The translations under genes and the position numbers were made by a program. From Maratus speciosus (taxonomy: Eukaryota; Arthropoda; Arachnida; Araneae; Salticidae), in the NCBI GenBank assembly GCA_963932465.1, contig OZ010787.1, positions 15,302,926 to 15,366,925 on the forward strand: 64,000 bases of DNA. Direction: 5' to 3'. The number at the start of each line of letters is the position of its first letter. Positions within the stretch are counted from its first letter, which is position 1. This document shows, one piece after another, positions 34,067 through 45,932 of the stretch. The notes beneath the pieces are model-generated. The model did no database searches and was not told the DNA's origin. It saw nothing but the letters and a program-made list of their open reading frames with translations.

Positions 34067-34106
34067 CTCCTGATGAAGGTTTTAAAGAATAAACCGAAAC
34101 GTAGAG
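34067..34106 (+). ncRNA. Hammerhead ribozyme core, right arm
   Basis: The conserved order is present: CTC at 34067-34069, CTGATGA at 34070-34076, stem II AGGTTT paired with AAACC around an AT-rich loop, GAAAC at 34096-34100, then GTA and GAG (34104-34106), which can pair with the CTC as a minimal stem I. The sequence ACGT across the GAAAC junction is self-complementary. Stem III could thus form between two copies, giving a dimeric hammerhead with cleavage expected after GTA (34103). Hammerheads are documented in Penelope-like elements. Activity here is inferred. Confidence 0.75.
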
Positions 34107-34354
34107 TTTTATGTTAAACTTGTGTATAAATTGTACGTTGGATAGCAACACCTATTTGTTTTGTATCGATATTACAACGTAAAGTCCTTTATTATTATTA
34201 TGAAATTTTTAAGCTTATATTTTGTGTTTTGTTCGAGTTTTGGATATTTTCAGGAACAGGTACAGCTTATTCATGAATTCGTTTCTTTATTTAAATATAC
34301 CATCATGCATATTTTCATGTTATTTTTACAGTGTATATTGTTTATATTAATTAA

Positions 34355-35111
34355 GGGGTCTCGGGACTCTTAAAATTGGAAAAAATGAAAAACAAAGGAC
34401 CATTTTCAACATTTAATATCTTAAAATGTATATGATTTAAAAACACAATTTTTATTGGGATTAAAAATTATAAGTATTTTCTTTCATTTCATGTATTTAA
34501 AAAATTACAAGATATAGAATTAGTATTTATGGGGCGTTCCAAACTGTCAGACATTTGTCGAGCAGAAAATTGGTATGACAGCTTACGCGCAGGATTACAA
34601 AATAAATTTTGCAACTAGAATGAAATGTTTTGTGCCTAATTATACTTCAGATTATATTAATTACCCTGAATCTAAATAAATTTGTATTTAAACCTTTTTT
34701 TATATTTTTAATACAAAGTTGTATTTAGCTAATACAAAATTTTGAAAATTTCAACAGTATAATTACCTAAACAAATATTTTCTCGAACAATAAAAGTGAA
34801 ATTTTTGGTTCAATTTATACAGACTAACATGAAACATATGTTTTGAAAATTTCATGAAAAAATATTCAGAATTGTTTCAGATATCGTGCGCGTTATGCCC
34901 AAAAACGCCATTTGGAGAAAAATGACTTCAAAATTTCAGAAATGCAGCTTCAGCTTTGCGCGGATATCATTCTAAAAGCATAATTATACTTCTGTTCTAA
35001 TGGGAATTTCAAGGAAATAATTATATCAAAATGTTCAGAAAAAATAGGCGTTTAACATCTGAAAAAATAAAATTTACGGAAAATTTTGAAGTTTAGAGTC
35101 CTGAAACCCCC
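34355..35111. mobile_element. TTAA element (GGGGTCTCGGGACTCT family)
   Basis: TTAA occurs at 34351-34354 and 35112-35115. The inverted ends GGGGTCTCGGGACTCT and AGAGTCCTGAAACCCCC pair over about 16 bp. The 757-bp interior is AT-rich and non-coding. Confidence 0.8.
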
Positions 35112-35115
35112 TTAA

Positions 35116-36241
35116 TAAGAATATCCGAATTTTCTAATATGTATTTATCGAATAGTAATTCGTACAAAATAAATCGAAAGTATTTTGCACGTATATTTAC
35201 CTGTATTTACGCCGCATCAAGTGATGTAATGCTTAAACAAATTTACTAGTCGCACTACTTTTATACCATGTGACGTCACATTAAAACTCTCCGGAATGCA
35301 AGTAGTTTTAAATGAGCCGTTTTAATATATGACGTAATTTTCATTATTAAATGCATTTCTCATATAATAATTTATTTGTTTTAAACTTTTTTTCTTTTAA
35401 GATTCATGGGTATACATATTATTTAATTTAAAATTGTTTCGAAATATTATTATTTGAACTTTTTAAATATGACCTAATATTCCCCATTAAAAGTTTTTCA
35501 CACGTAATAATTTAATTATTTTAGGCACTTTAAATATGACGATACTTAATATTTGTGAATTTTACATATGACGTAATTATCACCTTTAAATGCGTTTCGA
35601 GTGTAATAATTTTATTATTTTAAAGTTTCTGTACTTTTTTAATATTTACGTGTAAATATTTTGACGTAATTTTCCCTATTTTCTGCTTTTAACACGTGAT
35701 CATTTAATTTAATTTAATCACAATATTGTTTCACTTTTGGCTGAAATAAAAGATAATTTCAATTTGAAAATGACGAAAAAGAAGAAATCTAATAATCCCT
35801 ATAGTTTTTTCCCTGTTTTCCCTTTTTCCACAAAAATGGAGTAATTTAGTTGCCATCATTACAGAAATTTCACTAAAATTAGAAAAAAATTAATATCTCG
35901 AAAACTAACTCAATTTTTAAAATTCTAATACCAGTTTTGACACCTGTGAATCAATACGGATAATCGGCGTTAATTTCACAGCCAAACCTTCATCATTTTA
36001 AGAGAAATAGCCGTGAAACACAATCAGAAGAAAATATTCACGAATTCAATATTTTCTTCTTGTAAAGATAGAAGAAAGTAAAAAAGCAGGGATAGGTCGA
36101 GAAGTACAATAAAAAGTGTTGAATTTTGGAAATATAAAAAGAAAAATAATGGGAAAACATGCGTTATTTGAAATCATTTTTCCAATTACTAAAACTGATT
36201 ATGTCCCAATCATTATATTAAAAAAAGCATATTCACACATA
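35116..36241. other. AT-rich non-coding DNA
   Basis: It shows loosely repeated blocks of TATGACGTAAT and CACGTAATAATTTAATTATTTTA (about 35270-35700), spaced roughly 100-110 bp apart, probably an old tandem repeat. No gene is recognised. Confidence 0.45.
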
Positions 36242-36699
36242 CCGTTATTTAGTGATGGGCGATAACGAGATGTTTTTCTCGATTTTCTCGATTGTATGGA
36301 CATCTCGATAATTTTCGATTGTGTAAATTTTTTCTCGATGACTGCAGTTTGCAAATTTCTTTTATAAATCATATATTATGTATTATATACGTCATACATT
36401 TATCAAGAATCGTCTGCGAGTGAACTGGAATGCGTCGATGTTAATAAAGACTAGGTGACTTCGACCGCTAGCGGGCCCCTCCTTTAATCGGGGCCCCTAA
36501 TTTATACGTAATCTTGTAATATGAAATCACGAACAGGTTACCCGCTATATACGGCACTGATATATGATAGCAGGCGGGTGTGGTGTGCACGCACTACAAA
36601 ATCTTGTAAAAAATATAATATCGAAACGAATGAACCTCGGACCAGATCTCTTGGGGGAGAGGTCAAAGCGAGCGGAGGGACACAGCAGCTGCATAATAT

Positions 36700-37615
36700 G
36701 ATTAATTCGTCACAGGTCTTTAGGCCTTTCCAACCATATGTCACATGAGAAGTCTGGATCTGAATTTATAAAAAAGGCCTCCCCGTGGGGGCAAAGGGGG
36801 GAGGGGGGAGGGAGGTGGATAACATGAGTAAGTGGTCATAAGCCTTTCCAACAATATGTCACATGAGGGGTCCCGGCTAAATTTAGAAAAACACCCCGTG
36901 GGGGAAAAGTGGGGGGGGGGGCGGTTACCGGAGGTGCATTACATCAATAAGTAGTCACAGACCTTTCCAACGATATCTCACATGTGGGGTCTTGGCAAAA
37001 TTTGGAAAAGTGTCCCCCGGGGGGTGCAAAATGGTTGGATGGACACCGGAGGAGCATAACATCAATAAGTAGTCACAGACCTTTCCAACGATATCTCACA
37101 TGAGGGGTCTTGGCTAAATTTGAAAAAGTGTCCCCCGGGAGGGGCAAATTGGGGGAGACTGTCACCGGAGGTGCATAACATCAATAAATAGTCACAGACC
37201 TTTCCAACGATATCTCACATGTGGGGTCTTGGCTAAATTTGGAAAAGTGCCCCCCGGGGGGGGGGGCAAAGTGGTGGTGGGGACACCGTAGGTACATAAC
37301 ATCAATAAGTAGCCACAGACCTTTCCAACGATATCTCACACTAGGGGTCTTGACTAAATTTGAAAAAGTGTCCCCGGGGGGGGCAAAGAGTGGGGGGGAC
37401 TGTCACCGGAAGTGCATAACATCAATAAGTAGTCACAGACTTTTTCAACGATATCTCACAAGAGGGGTATTGACTAAATTTGGAAAAGTGTCCTCCGGGG
37501 GGGGGGGGAAGTGGGGAGGCGTCCACCGGAAGTGCATAGCATCAATCAGTAGTCACAAACCTTTCCAACGATATGTCACATGAGGGGTCTTGGCTAAATT
37601 TGGAAAAGTGTCCTG
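36700..37615. repeat. Tandem repeat, about 120-bp unit, 8 copies
   Basis: Each unit contains CACAGACCTTTCCAACGATA, CTCACATGAGGGGTCTTGGC, TAAATTTGGAAAAGTGTCCC, a poly-G run of variable length, and GCATAACATCAATAAGTAGT. Open frames through it, for example 37221-37583, are repeat artefacts. Confidence 0.9.
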
Positions 37616-38339
37616 AAATTTCATATATTATAAATAATATTTAGCGGAGGGCTCCATAAAAAAAATCTTATCTAAAATGATAAAAACGGAAAAACTACCC
37701 TCGCAGTGGGGGCCAAATTGGGGAGGGGAGGAAGAAAGTCTCATAATATGAAAGAGTCATCCGAGAGCTTACTGATGACATATCACATGACTGGTCCAAA
37801 AAAAGTTCGAAAATTGCTCCCCCTCCCACCCCCCCGTGAGCCCACTCTTTCGGCCCGGAATTCACACAGCCGCCACTTTAAAATTTTTATGTTCAATAAT
37901 TAATATTTACCGGAAGACTGCATAAAAAACCCACATCTAAAGTGATATTTAAATTTATTATAGAAATCGGCTACGGTTTTAAAAATTTGTTCGCCCCTTC
38001 CCCATCCCCCTTTGGGCGAAGAAAGGTTCATAGTATGAAAGAGTGGTCAAAGGGCTTTTCGATTATATGCCACAGGAAGGGTTCGGTAAAATTTTTAAAA
38101 TTGCACCCCGCATGATTCCACTCTCACGTCCTCCTTCCTCGAAATCACCCGACCCACCCTCCTCTTTGAAATTTTTATATTTAATAAATAATTTTTATCG
38201 GAGGGCTCCAGGTATGTGACATCTTGGTAGGGCTAAAATAAGAGAAACTTTGAAAATTAGGGCTTCATTTCACAGCTCATTGTCATGCATCTTTCTCTAT
38301 CTCGTCCCTTGGTACTCTCGATAAATTTTCTTACTTTTC

Positions 38340-38620
38340 TTCTCTGCCGAGGACGAGAGAAATCCTCGAAAAGCTTCTCATAGCGAAATGTTGAAAAGCG
38401 CGAGCGAAATCCTCGAAAGGCTTTTCGTTGGGAGATTTTGAAAAGAACGAGAGAAACCAGCCACCAGCGTGAGGCTTCCCATCGGGAAAGGTTGAAAAGG
38501 GCGAGAGACACTCTCGAGAGACTTCCCATTCCGAAAGGTTTAAAACCGCGAGAGAACAAACCATCGAGCAGCTTCCCATCTGGAAGCGTCGAAATGCTGG
38601 AAAAATCATCGAGATGAGAT
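38340..38620. repeat. Diverged tandem repeat, about 58-bp unit
   Basis: About five copies containing GAGAGAAA, CTCGAAAGGCTTCCCATCGG and AAAGGTTGAAAAG-like motifs. The minus-strand frames across it (38257-38682) read as a degenerate repeating peptide. Confidence 0.7.
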
Positions 38621-38761
38621 TTGCCGAAATGCGAGATGGAAGCAGTCAAACTTACCGGTTGGTATAAGTCATAATTTCTCAAAGGAGTCCATCTGCTTAT
38701 CCAATCTCTTTTTAGCTCACAGGCTATCTAAGCCTGAGAGCTAATGTACCCGTCTGTTCTG

Positions 38762-38803
38762 TGTGTATGCATGTACGTACGTACGTACGTACGTATGTAC
38801 GTA
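38762..38803. repeat. (ACGT)n microsatellite
   Basis: About six GTAC/ACGT units, a self-complementary tetranucleotide run of alternating purines and pyrimidines. Confidence 0.9.
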
Positions 38804-38899
38804 ACGCGATAACTCTTGATTAAAATGTATGATTTGCTTCAGTTTTTTTTGTGTTTATTCTGATAAGGCGTTCCGCTGATTAGTTTTGACGGTTCATTG

Positions 38900-40450
38900 G
38901 TTAAGGATAAAGGGAGAGAAGGGGGGCTGGTCCCCCCCCCCTCCTTAATTTAGATAAATAGGTTTTTCATGCAGAATTATTCGATTTGCTCCAAATTTCG
39001 TATACTGGTTTATTATGTTAAGGAGCTTCCCTGATTAAACTTGGAGGTTCATTAGTTATGTATGAAGGGGGGAAAGGGGGTAGACCCCCTCCTTAATTTA
39101 GATAAATGGGTTTTTCATGCAGAATTATTCGATTTGCTCCAAATTTGGTATACCGGTTTATTATTTTAAGGAGCTTCCCTGATTAAACTTGGAAGTTCAT
39201 TGGTTAAGGATAAAGGGGGAGAAGGGGGGCTGCCCGCCCCCTCTTAATTTAGATAAATGGGTTTTTCATGCAGAATTATTCGATTTGTTCCAAATTTGGT
39301 ATACCGGTTTATTATGTTAAGGAGCTTCCCTGATTAAACTTGGAAGTTCATTAGTTAAGTATAAAGGGGAGAAAAGGGGGGGTAGACCCCCTCCTTAATT
39401 TAGATAAATGGGTTTTTCATGCAGAATTATTCGATTTGCTCCAAATTTGATATACCGGTTTATTATGTTAAGAAGTTACCTTGATTAGATTTGGAGGTTT
39501 ACGGGTTAAGTATAAAGGGGGAGAAGGGGGCTGGTCCCCCCTTAATTTAGATAAATGGGCTTTTCATGCAGAATTATTCGATTTGCTCCAAATTTGGTAT
39601 ACCGGTTTATTATGTTAAGGAGCTTCCCTGATTAAACTTGGAAGTTCATTGGTTAAGGATAAAGGGGGAGAAGGGGGGCTGGTTCCCCACTTAATTTAGA
39701 TAATTGGGTTTTTCATGCAGAATTACTCGATTTGTTCCAAATTTAGTATACCGGTTTATTGTGTTAATGAGCTTCCCTGATTAAACTTGGAGGTTCATTA
39801 CTTAAGTATAAAGGGGGGAAAGGGGGGTGGACCACCTCCTTAATGTAGATAAATGGGTTTTTCATGCAGAATTATTCGATTTGCTCCAAATTTGGGATAC
39901 CGGTTTATTATGTTAAGAAGCTGCCTTGATTAGATTTGGAGGTTTATGGGTTAAGTATAAAGGGGAGGGGCTGGCCTCCCCCATAATTTAGATAAAAGGG
40001 TTTTTCATGCAGAATTATTCGATTTGCTTCAAATTTAATATACCGATTTATTCCGATATGGCGCTTCCTTCATTAGATTTGGAGGTTCATTGGTTAAGTA
40101 TACAAGGGCGAAAAGGGGGCAAGTCCCCTCCCCTTAATTTAGATAAATGGGTTTTCATGGAGAATTATTCAATTTACTTTAATTTTTTTTTTTTCTATGT
40201 TCGTTCAGATAAGGAGCTTTCCTGATTAGATTTGGAGGTTCATTATTTAAGTATAAAAAGGTTAAAGGGGTTAGACCACCCTTAATTTAGCGATATGTTT
40301 CTTTTTTTCATGCAGAATTATCTGATTTTCTTCAAATTTGATATACTGATTTATTATAGTTAAGGATTTTCCCTGATTTGATTTGGAGGTTCATTGGTTA
40401 AGTATAAAAGGGGCAAACGGGGTATATTTCCCTTCATTTATTTTTTGAGG
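38900..40450. repeat. Tandem repeat, about 150-bp unit, about 10 copies
   Basis: The block TTTTTCATGCAGAATTATTC recurs near 38967, 39114, 39265, 39417, 39563, 39712, 39861, 40004, 40152 and 40305. Intervening sequence includes CGATTTGCTCCAAATTTGGT, ATACCGGTTTATTATGTTAA, GGAGCTTCCCTGATTAAACT and a purine-rich AAAGGGGGAGAAGGGGG. The last copies are the most diverged. Confidence 0.92.
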
Positions 40451-42372
40451 GACATTATTCTTTGAAATAAGAGTATAATATACAATTAATGTGAATAACC
40501 TGTGAGCTCAATGCCATCAGTTTAACTGGCACTTATCTTTTTATTGCTATTAACCGATGTGGGTTATGAAGCATAGTGGTTTATGCATTCAGTTCTGTAT
40601 AGTCCTAGTTTCAAACTTTACTGTTAAATTTAGTGTCATTTTGCCCCGAATTTTCAATGTTTCTCTTACTTTAGCACTGCCAAGCTGCCCCATACCTGGA
40701 GACTCAGATAAATACTATTTATTAAATATAAAAAGTTTAAAGATGAAGGTGAGTGAATTCTGGGGGGCGCGAGAGTGGACAAAGGGGGGGGGGGGTAATT
40801 TTCAAAGTTTTACCAAACCTCTCCATCGGAAAGTCCTTTCACCACTCTTTCATATTATGAACCTTTCTCCTCCCAGACTTGAATTCCGGAAGGGGGCGGG
40901 GGGGGGAGCTTTGCGGGGGTGATTTTTTTTTTAATTGTAGAGATTTCTACAATAAATATCATCAAATGAGGTTTTTTAATGGAGCTCTCCGATAAATATT
41001 ATTTATTAAATATAAAATTTTGGTGGCTGCGTGGGGGGTGCTGTGGGTGAAAAGTGGGGCTGCGTGATTTCCGGGTATATTCTGGGATAAAAGAGGGAAC
41101 CCACGTGGGAGGGGTAGATTTCAAACTTTTTTTGGACCAGTCATTTGATATATCATCGGAAAGTTTTCGGTTATCATCGGAAAGTTACTCTTTCATATTA
41201 TGAACCTTTCTTCTTCCCTTCCTATTTTGGCGCCCCGAGAGAGGCACTTTTCGAACTTTTTTGAAATCGTAGCGTTTTTAAACATTTTAGATCGGATTTT
41301 TTTACGGAGCCCTCCGATAAATAATTTTTAATATATGAAAATTTCAAAGAGAAGGATAAGCAGGGTATATTTCGGGAGAACGATAATTGGAATCCTGGGA
41401 GCTGGGACTCTTTTCTATCTTTTGCTGATACCACTCATGTGATATATCATTGGAAAGCTCTGTGACTACTATTTCATTTTATATATCGCCCGCGCCCCTC
41501 CCCTTACTTTGCCCCGCGCGGGGCACTTTTCTAAATTTAGCCGACACCCCTCATGTGACATATCGTTGGAAAGTCCTGTGACCACTTATTCATATTATGC
41601 ACTTTCCTTGCCCCTGCCCCCTACTTTGCTCCCCGCGGGGGTTCGTTTAATGTATTCCAGTCGAAGTCTTTCTAAAAATGGGGAAATTAAAGATCCAATC
41701 TCAAATGACGTAGAAAAATCAATAAAAAATTTTGATCTCTTTTATCATCCTTTAGTTCATGTTTTTGCCACTAGGGGGTACTTTTCATTCTTATTTCTTT
41801 GGCCATTTTGGTGCTAATTGCCGAAAAATTCTAATTTTTGATACTTAAACTTCCCTTACCGCTTCATAGCTACTCGCGTTTTTTCATTTTTTTTCAACCA
41901 GGGGGCACCCTTACAAGACTTTTCCAGTCTTATGGCTCCTTTATAGCCTCCCTTTGGTTTGTTGTTTTTTTATTCCATCTGTTTTCAGTTACCCTATATT
42001 TAATAAAATCTGCCTTATATATATGTAAAAACAATGATTTCAATAATCGATTCTAGAACATCTCCTTTGTAGATTCTCGAAAATAATCGATGACTGTATC
42101 GATTGTGTATTTTACGATAACGATTTTTTTCGATTGGTAAATTTTAGAGAATCGCCCATCACTAAGCCCTATCACTACTATGAAATTGTCGGCCAGAATA
42201 ATAGCTAAGTTTTCCAATAACTGTTTTTAGCTTTTCTCGTTATAATCGATTGTAAAACATCTCGATTGTAGATTCTAGGAATTAATCGATGGCTGTATCG
42301 ATTGTGATTTTTTACGATGACGATTTTTCTCGATTGTCGAATTCTCGAGAATCGCCCATCACTACCGTTATT

Positions 42373-44224
42373 TTGTAACTATTCGACATCATGTACTTCC
42401 CAAAATAAAGATATTTACTTTCAAAAAACAAAGCGTTGCTGTGTAAAATGATTTAAAGTATTGCACACAACGCTCTAGTTCTGACTAATAAAAAAGATCA
42501 TCGTTGATCACGTGGATCCTCAGTGATTCGTCTTTGTCATCTATCTGTTTTTTTCATTCATATGCTGTAATTTACGAAACCGATTTTTGGCCAGCCAAAT
42601 CGGAGAAGTATGTCACAGTAAGTGGTTGCCTGAGATTACCTTAAAAATATACCTAAAATTACCTTAAATATAATATACAAACGAGCCTAATGTTGGTGCC
42701 CCCAAGTCGTGGAAACCCCATTGCCTTCGGCATCGTATAGAACCAACGTTAATATGACAGTCACTAAATGCCGGCACTTCATTAATACGCGAAAAAGCAT
42801 TATAAAAAATTAAAAATTAAGAATTTCTTTGCAGAATAAAAAAACTAACACAATTTCGAAAATATATACATTTATTAAAATGTGCATATATCGTTAAAAT
42901 GATCATTTGTTAAAAATAAATATAAGATTAAATGAGTAAGATTTCATATCCTAAAAATGAATTATTTTGTCAAAACGCCGATCGTTAAAAATATGAAATC
43001 AGAAATCATTTTATAATAAAAGCCAAAATGATCCTAAAATAGCCCTCCGAGCTCATTTCTGAACGAACCCCCTTGCCATAGCAACCGTTTACCGACATTC
43101 AATCTGGGAGACGAACCTATTTGTATCATTTTGCATTCTAGAAAAATTCGTCGTCTTTAATTTTTATTTAAATTCCGCAAAAATTTACCTTTTAATATTT
43201 TTTAAACGATGTGTTTGCTCCTTACAGGAATATAAAATACAGGATTGCATGGGTAAGATTTCAAATAGAAATGGCTTAATAAAAATCAAAGTCATCATTT
43301 TCAGCGGAAAGGTGACTTTCTAAGTTAAAAAAACCACTGTAAACAAAATTTTAAAAGTTAAAAACGGCTTTTGTAGAGATCGACCTAAACTATCCGATGC
43401 GAAAAATAATTATTTAAAAATATTGAAATGCAAACAAGCTATTAAAAAAAAAAAAAAAAAAAAAAAAATTCTCCATTGCATTAGCGAGCGGGTGTTTTCG
43501 CGTGAGTGAAGTAGCCATTTAATATAGTATAGTACTGTGGATATTTATAGACGATTAAAGCAAGAATCGCAAACTGAGTATGGCTGTTTAAAATCCTCTT
43601 GTTTACAGTTTACACAGGTCCTCAAAACAAGCTTTCTATATATGTAATTGAGCTTTTAAAACATACTTAATATTATTTTACCTTTTCAAAAAAATGTTTC
43701 TTTAATTAATTTCATAGCAGTATTTTTAATAATGGGTTAAATATTTTTTCGGATAAACAAGACTAGATTTAAATGTGGACAACGGGAGTTCAAGTTAAAG
43801 ACAGGGATGAGATATCTCCGTCCCAAATGGTTTATTTTCACCACTAAATTTGAATAGTATTCCTTGCTTTATTAAATCTCAGAAATTCTGTCATTAAATA
43901 AGGCGAGAAATACCATTAAAATTTAGTGGTAGCAAGTAGTCATTTGGGACGAAGAATTCTCATCCCTGTAAAAAAAAGTTAATAATAATAATAAAAATAA
44001 TAATTCACATAAGTCTAGGAAATGAGCTATTTCAATCAATGTGATTAATCGCTGTATGCGTAAATGTGATCGGATTTTTTTTTTATTATTTTTTTTATAT
44101 ATACGAGTAGGAAGAGATTTTCTATTACGAAATATGTATTCAAAAATAGCAATTTCACGGACACATTTTCTAACGCCGAAAGTGCATTAAAAATGTTGGT
44201 ACCTGATGTTTATGTTTATGATGT
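42373..44224. other. AT-rich non-coding DNA
   Basis: It includes a poly-A run (43445-43469) and the small inverted-repeat element at 43801-43969. No coding exon is recognised. Confidence 0.45.
43801..43969. mobile_element. Small MITE with ACAGGGATGAGA ends
   Basis: A 169-bp sequence whose ends ACAGGGATGAGA and TCTCATCCCTGT are inverted repeats. Inner inverted blocks GTCCCAAATG and CATTTGGGAC follow. No clear target duplication is visible, so the superfamily is not assigned. Confidence 0.7.
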
Positions 44225-44234
44225 CATATTCCAG

Positions 44235-44468
44235 TTGGTTGGTTGATTTTTGACGGTCAATTATCTACTCGAGGGATATGGGCCCGAAGGGTGGAAAAAG
44301 TGCCCTTCGTGGGGGTCTTTCTAAGGAAACCTAACCCGTATTCACGCTTGAAAATCCAAGGTTCGAAGAAAACCGCGAAAACGCCGAACGATTAGGCCGA
44401 CGGGCGCGATTGGGTTCGAACCCAGCACCTCCCGTCTACCAGCTTCGAGAGCAGAACCTCTCGGCCAC
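44235..44468 (-). mobile_element. tRNA-Ser-like SINE, copy 1
   Basis: On the minus strand the head starts with GTGGCCGAGAGGTTCTGCTC, carrying an A box and, further on, the B box GGGTTCGAACCC. This is followed by a body with GGCCTAATCGTTC and CCTTGG motifs, ending in CCAACCAACC. It is flanked by CATATTCCAG/CATACTCCAG (44225-44234 and 44469-44478), an imperfect 10-bp duplication. It is one of four copies in this window, all in the same orientation. Confidence 0.88.
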
Positions 44469-44609
44469 CATACTCCAGTGGGAGCAATTGTATGTAAAAC
44501 TAATCACATAAAAATTAAATTACGAACATCAGTAATCAATGACACAATTTTTCGTGACTATTTAATCACTATTTAGCATAGAAAATTCGGCACCTTTATT
44601 CCACTGAAA

Positions 44610-44636
44610 TATTTATTTATTTATTTATTTATTTAT
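44610..44636. repeat. (ATTT)n microsatellite
   Basis: About seven ATTT units. Confidence 0.9.
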
Positions 44637-44639
44637 TAC

Positions 44640-45924
44640 ATAAATTATATAATATAATTTTTTACATATAATTATATAATATATTATATAATAATAATAA
44701 CTTTAGTAAGATAAAATGTTTTCACACGGTTATAAATTATCGCGCTCTTATTAAATATAAATGAGGGTTGGAAACAGCGTAAAAATTTAAATTATAAAGT
44801 CTTTTTTCATTTTGATTCAATTATTTTAAGAAATTATCGAAAATTTATTAATAAAAGCATTTTATTTATAAACAAATTGTATTTAATTTATTCTTTAAGG
44901 AATGAATGAATGCATGTTGAAATGAAATTGGAATCGTTTTCTTTTTACTGCTGCCATCTAGGATTAACTATTGAAACAATACAAAATGAAAATTAGCAAA
45001 ATTTCTCTAGCTGCATCGTCTTTTTATTTCATTTTAGCTTCATTATCTAGCATTCCGAACTATTTTATTAAACGTCTAAAGCCTTATTAAAATCCTTATT
45101 ATTATTGTTTTACAGTTTGCGAAAAATGTTTAAGACAAGCACCCAAATTGAAATATGAAAGAATAAACATAAAGCTGCAAATGAGTTAGAAGAAGTAAAA
45201 GTAAACTAATAAGGATCGTGATTATCTGTATTATAAAGGACAATCGTGTGCGTCCGTAACGCTGACGTCATTTTAACGTTGGCAACAGCAAACGATTAAA
45301 TTGCGCTTTAACTGCATTTTTTTTTTAACTATCGAAACATCGCACATTTTCAATTTTTACATAGTCGAATAGGGGGGAGGGGGAAGGGGGTGTTGAAAAC
45401 TCTATTGCAGTTTGTTTGAAAACTGAACCGCAATTTAGACATTTTTTATGATCTTTAAAATGATTTTCAAGCTTTAACATACATATATTTTTTTAATTTG
45501 TCTCTATAGCGGCAGACTGACGATTACGAAATATAACGAAATTAAAACTTTGTCGATAAATAAATAAAATAATAAAAATTAATAAAACACAAATGTAAGA
45601 CATGTAATTCAACTACGCGCTTAAAAAACAAAAATTAAATTCTCATAATTAAAATTTCTGTTGTAAATAGCGATATTTGGCAATTTCTTTTTCCATTAAC
45701 TCTTGGCACGAGGTTAATACTAAAGTTTTGTTTTTAATAAATTTCAAAACTTAATTTGGATATCTTAATTTATTTTTCATATAAAAATGATTTTTGGTGT
45801 TGCTAGTGGGCAAATGAATAAATAAAATAAAATAAATAAATATATGTATAAATAAATAAATATAAAAAATTTTTTTGGAGTTTTAAATAGCAATTAAAAA
45901 ATGGGTTTCACCTGTATTTTGTTA
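44640..45924. other. AT-rich non-coding DNA
   Basis: Nothing recognisable apart from short A/T-rich simple repeats, such as the AAAT-rich run at 45819-45866. Confidence 0.45.
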
Positions 45925-45932
45925 GCCGGGAA

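Larger units (their letters stand above)
33198..34161 (+). mobile_element. Penelope-like element 3' end, right palindrome arm
   Basis: A 964-bp arm complementary to 32229-33191, starting ACTGCAGCTGC at the centre and ending CACCTATTTGTTT. It includes the nuclease fragment, a spacer and the hammerhead core at 34067-34106. Penelope-like elements are known for tandem and inverted, 5'-truncated arrangements. No clear target duplication flanks the pair. Confidence 0.85.
36250..42364. mobile_element. hAT-like element F packed with GC-rich tandem repeats
   Basis: Both ends read TAGTGATGGGCGAT inward (14 of 14 match). They are flanked by a perfect 8-bp duplication CCGTTATT (36242-36249 and 42365-42372). 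Subterminal regions are rich in CTCGATT and ATCGATT motifs. The interior holds three tandem arrays and has partial inverted symmetry: blocks such as CCTTTCCAACGATATCTCACATGAGGGG on the left reappear inverted near 41100-41600. No transposase was found, so it was presumably mobilised by an enzyme made elsewhere. A second right-end-like sequence lies at about 42040-42164. Confidence 0.85.

Noticed and set aside
37221..37583. 120-codon open frame
   Set aside because: It runs through three units of the 120-bp tandem repeat; the peptide repeats with the DNA period.
38257..38682. 92- and 141-codon frames on the minus strand
   Set aside because: They lie in a degenerate 58-bp tandem repeat and show no protein similarity.
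36700..40450. CRISPR-like arrays
   Set aside because: The repeats are long, contiguous and diverged, with no unique spacers, in a eukaryotic transposon; they are satellites.
44390..44470. A genuine tRNA-Ser gene on the minus strand
   Set aside because: Four copies with SINE bodies and target duplications, and poorly paired acceptor ends, show that it is the head of a SINE.
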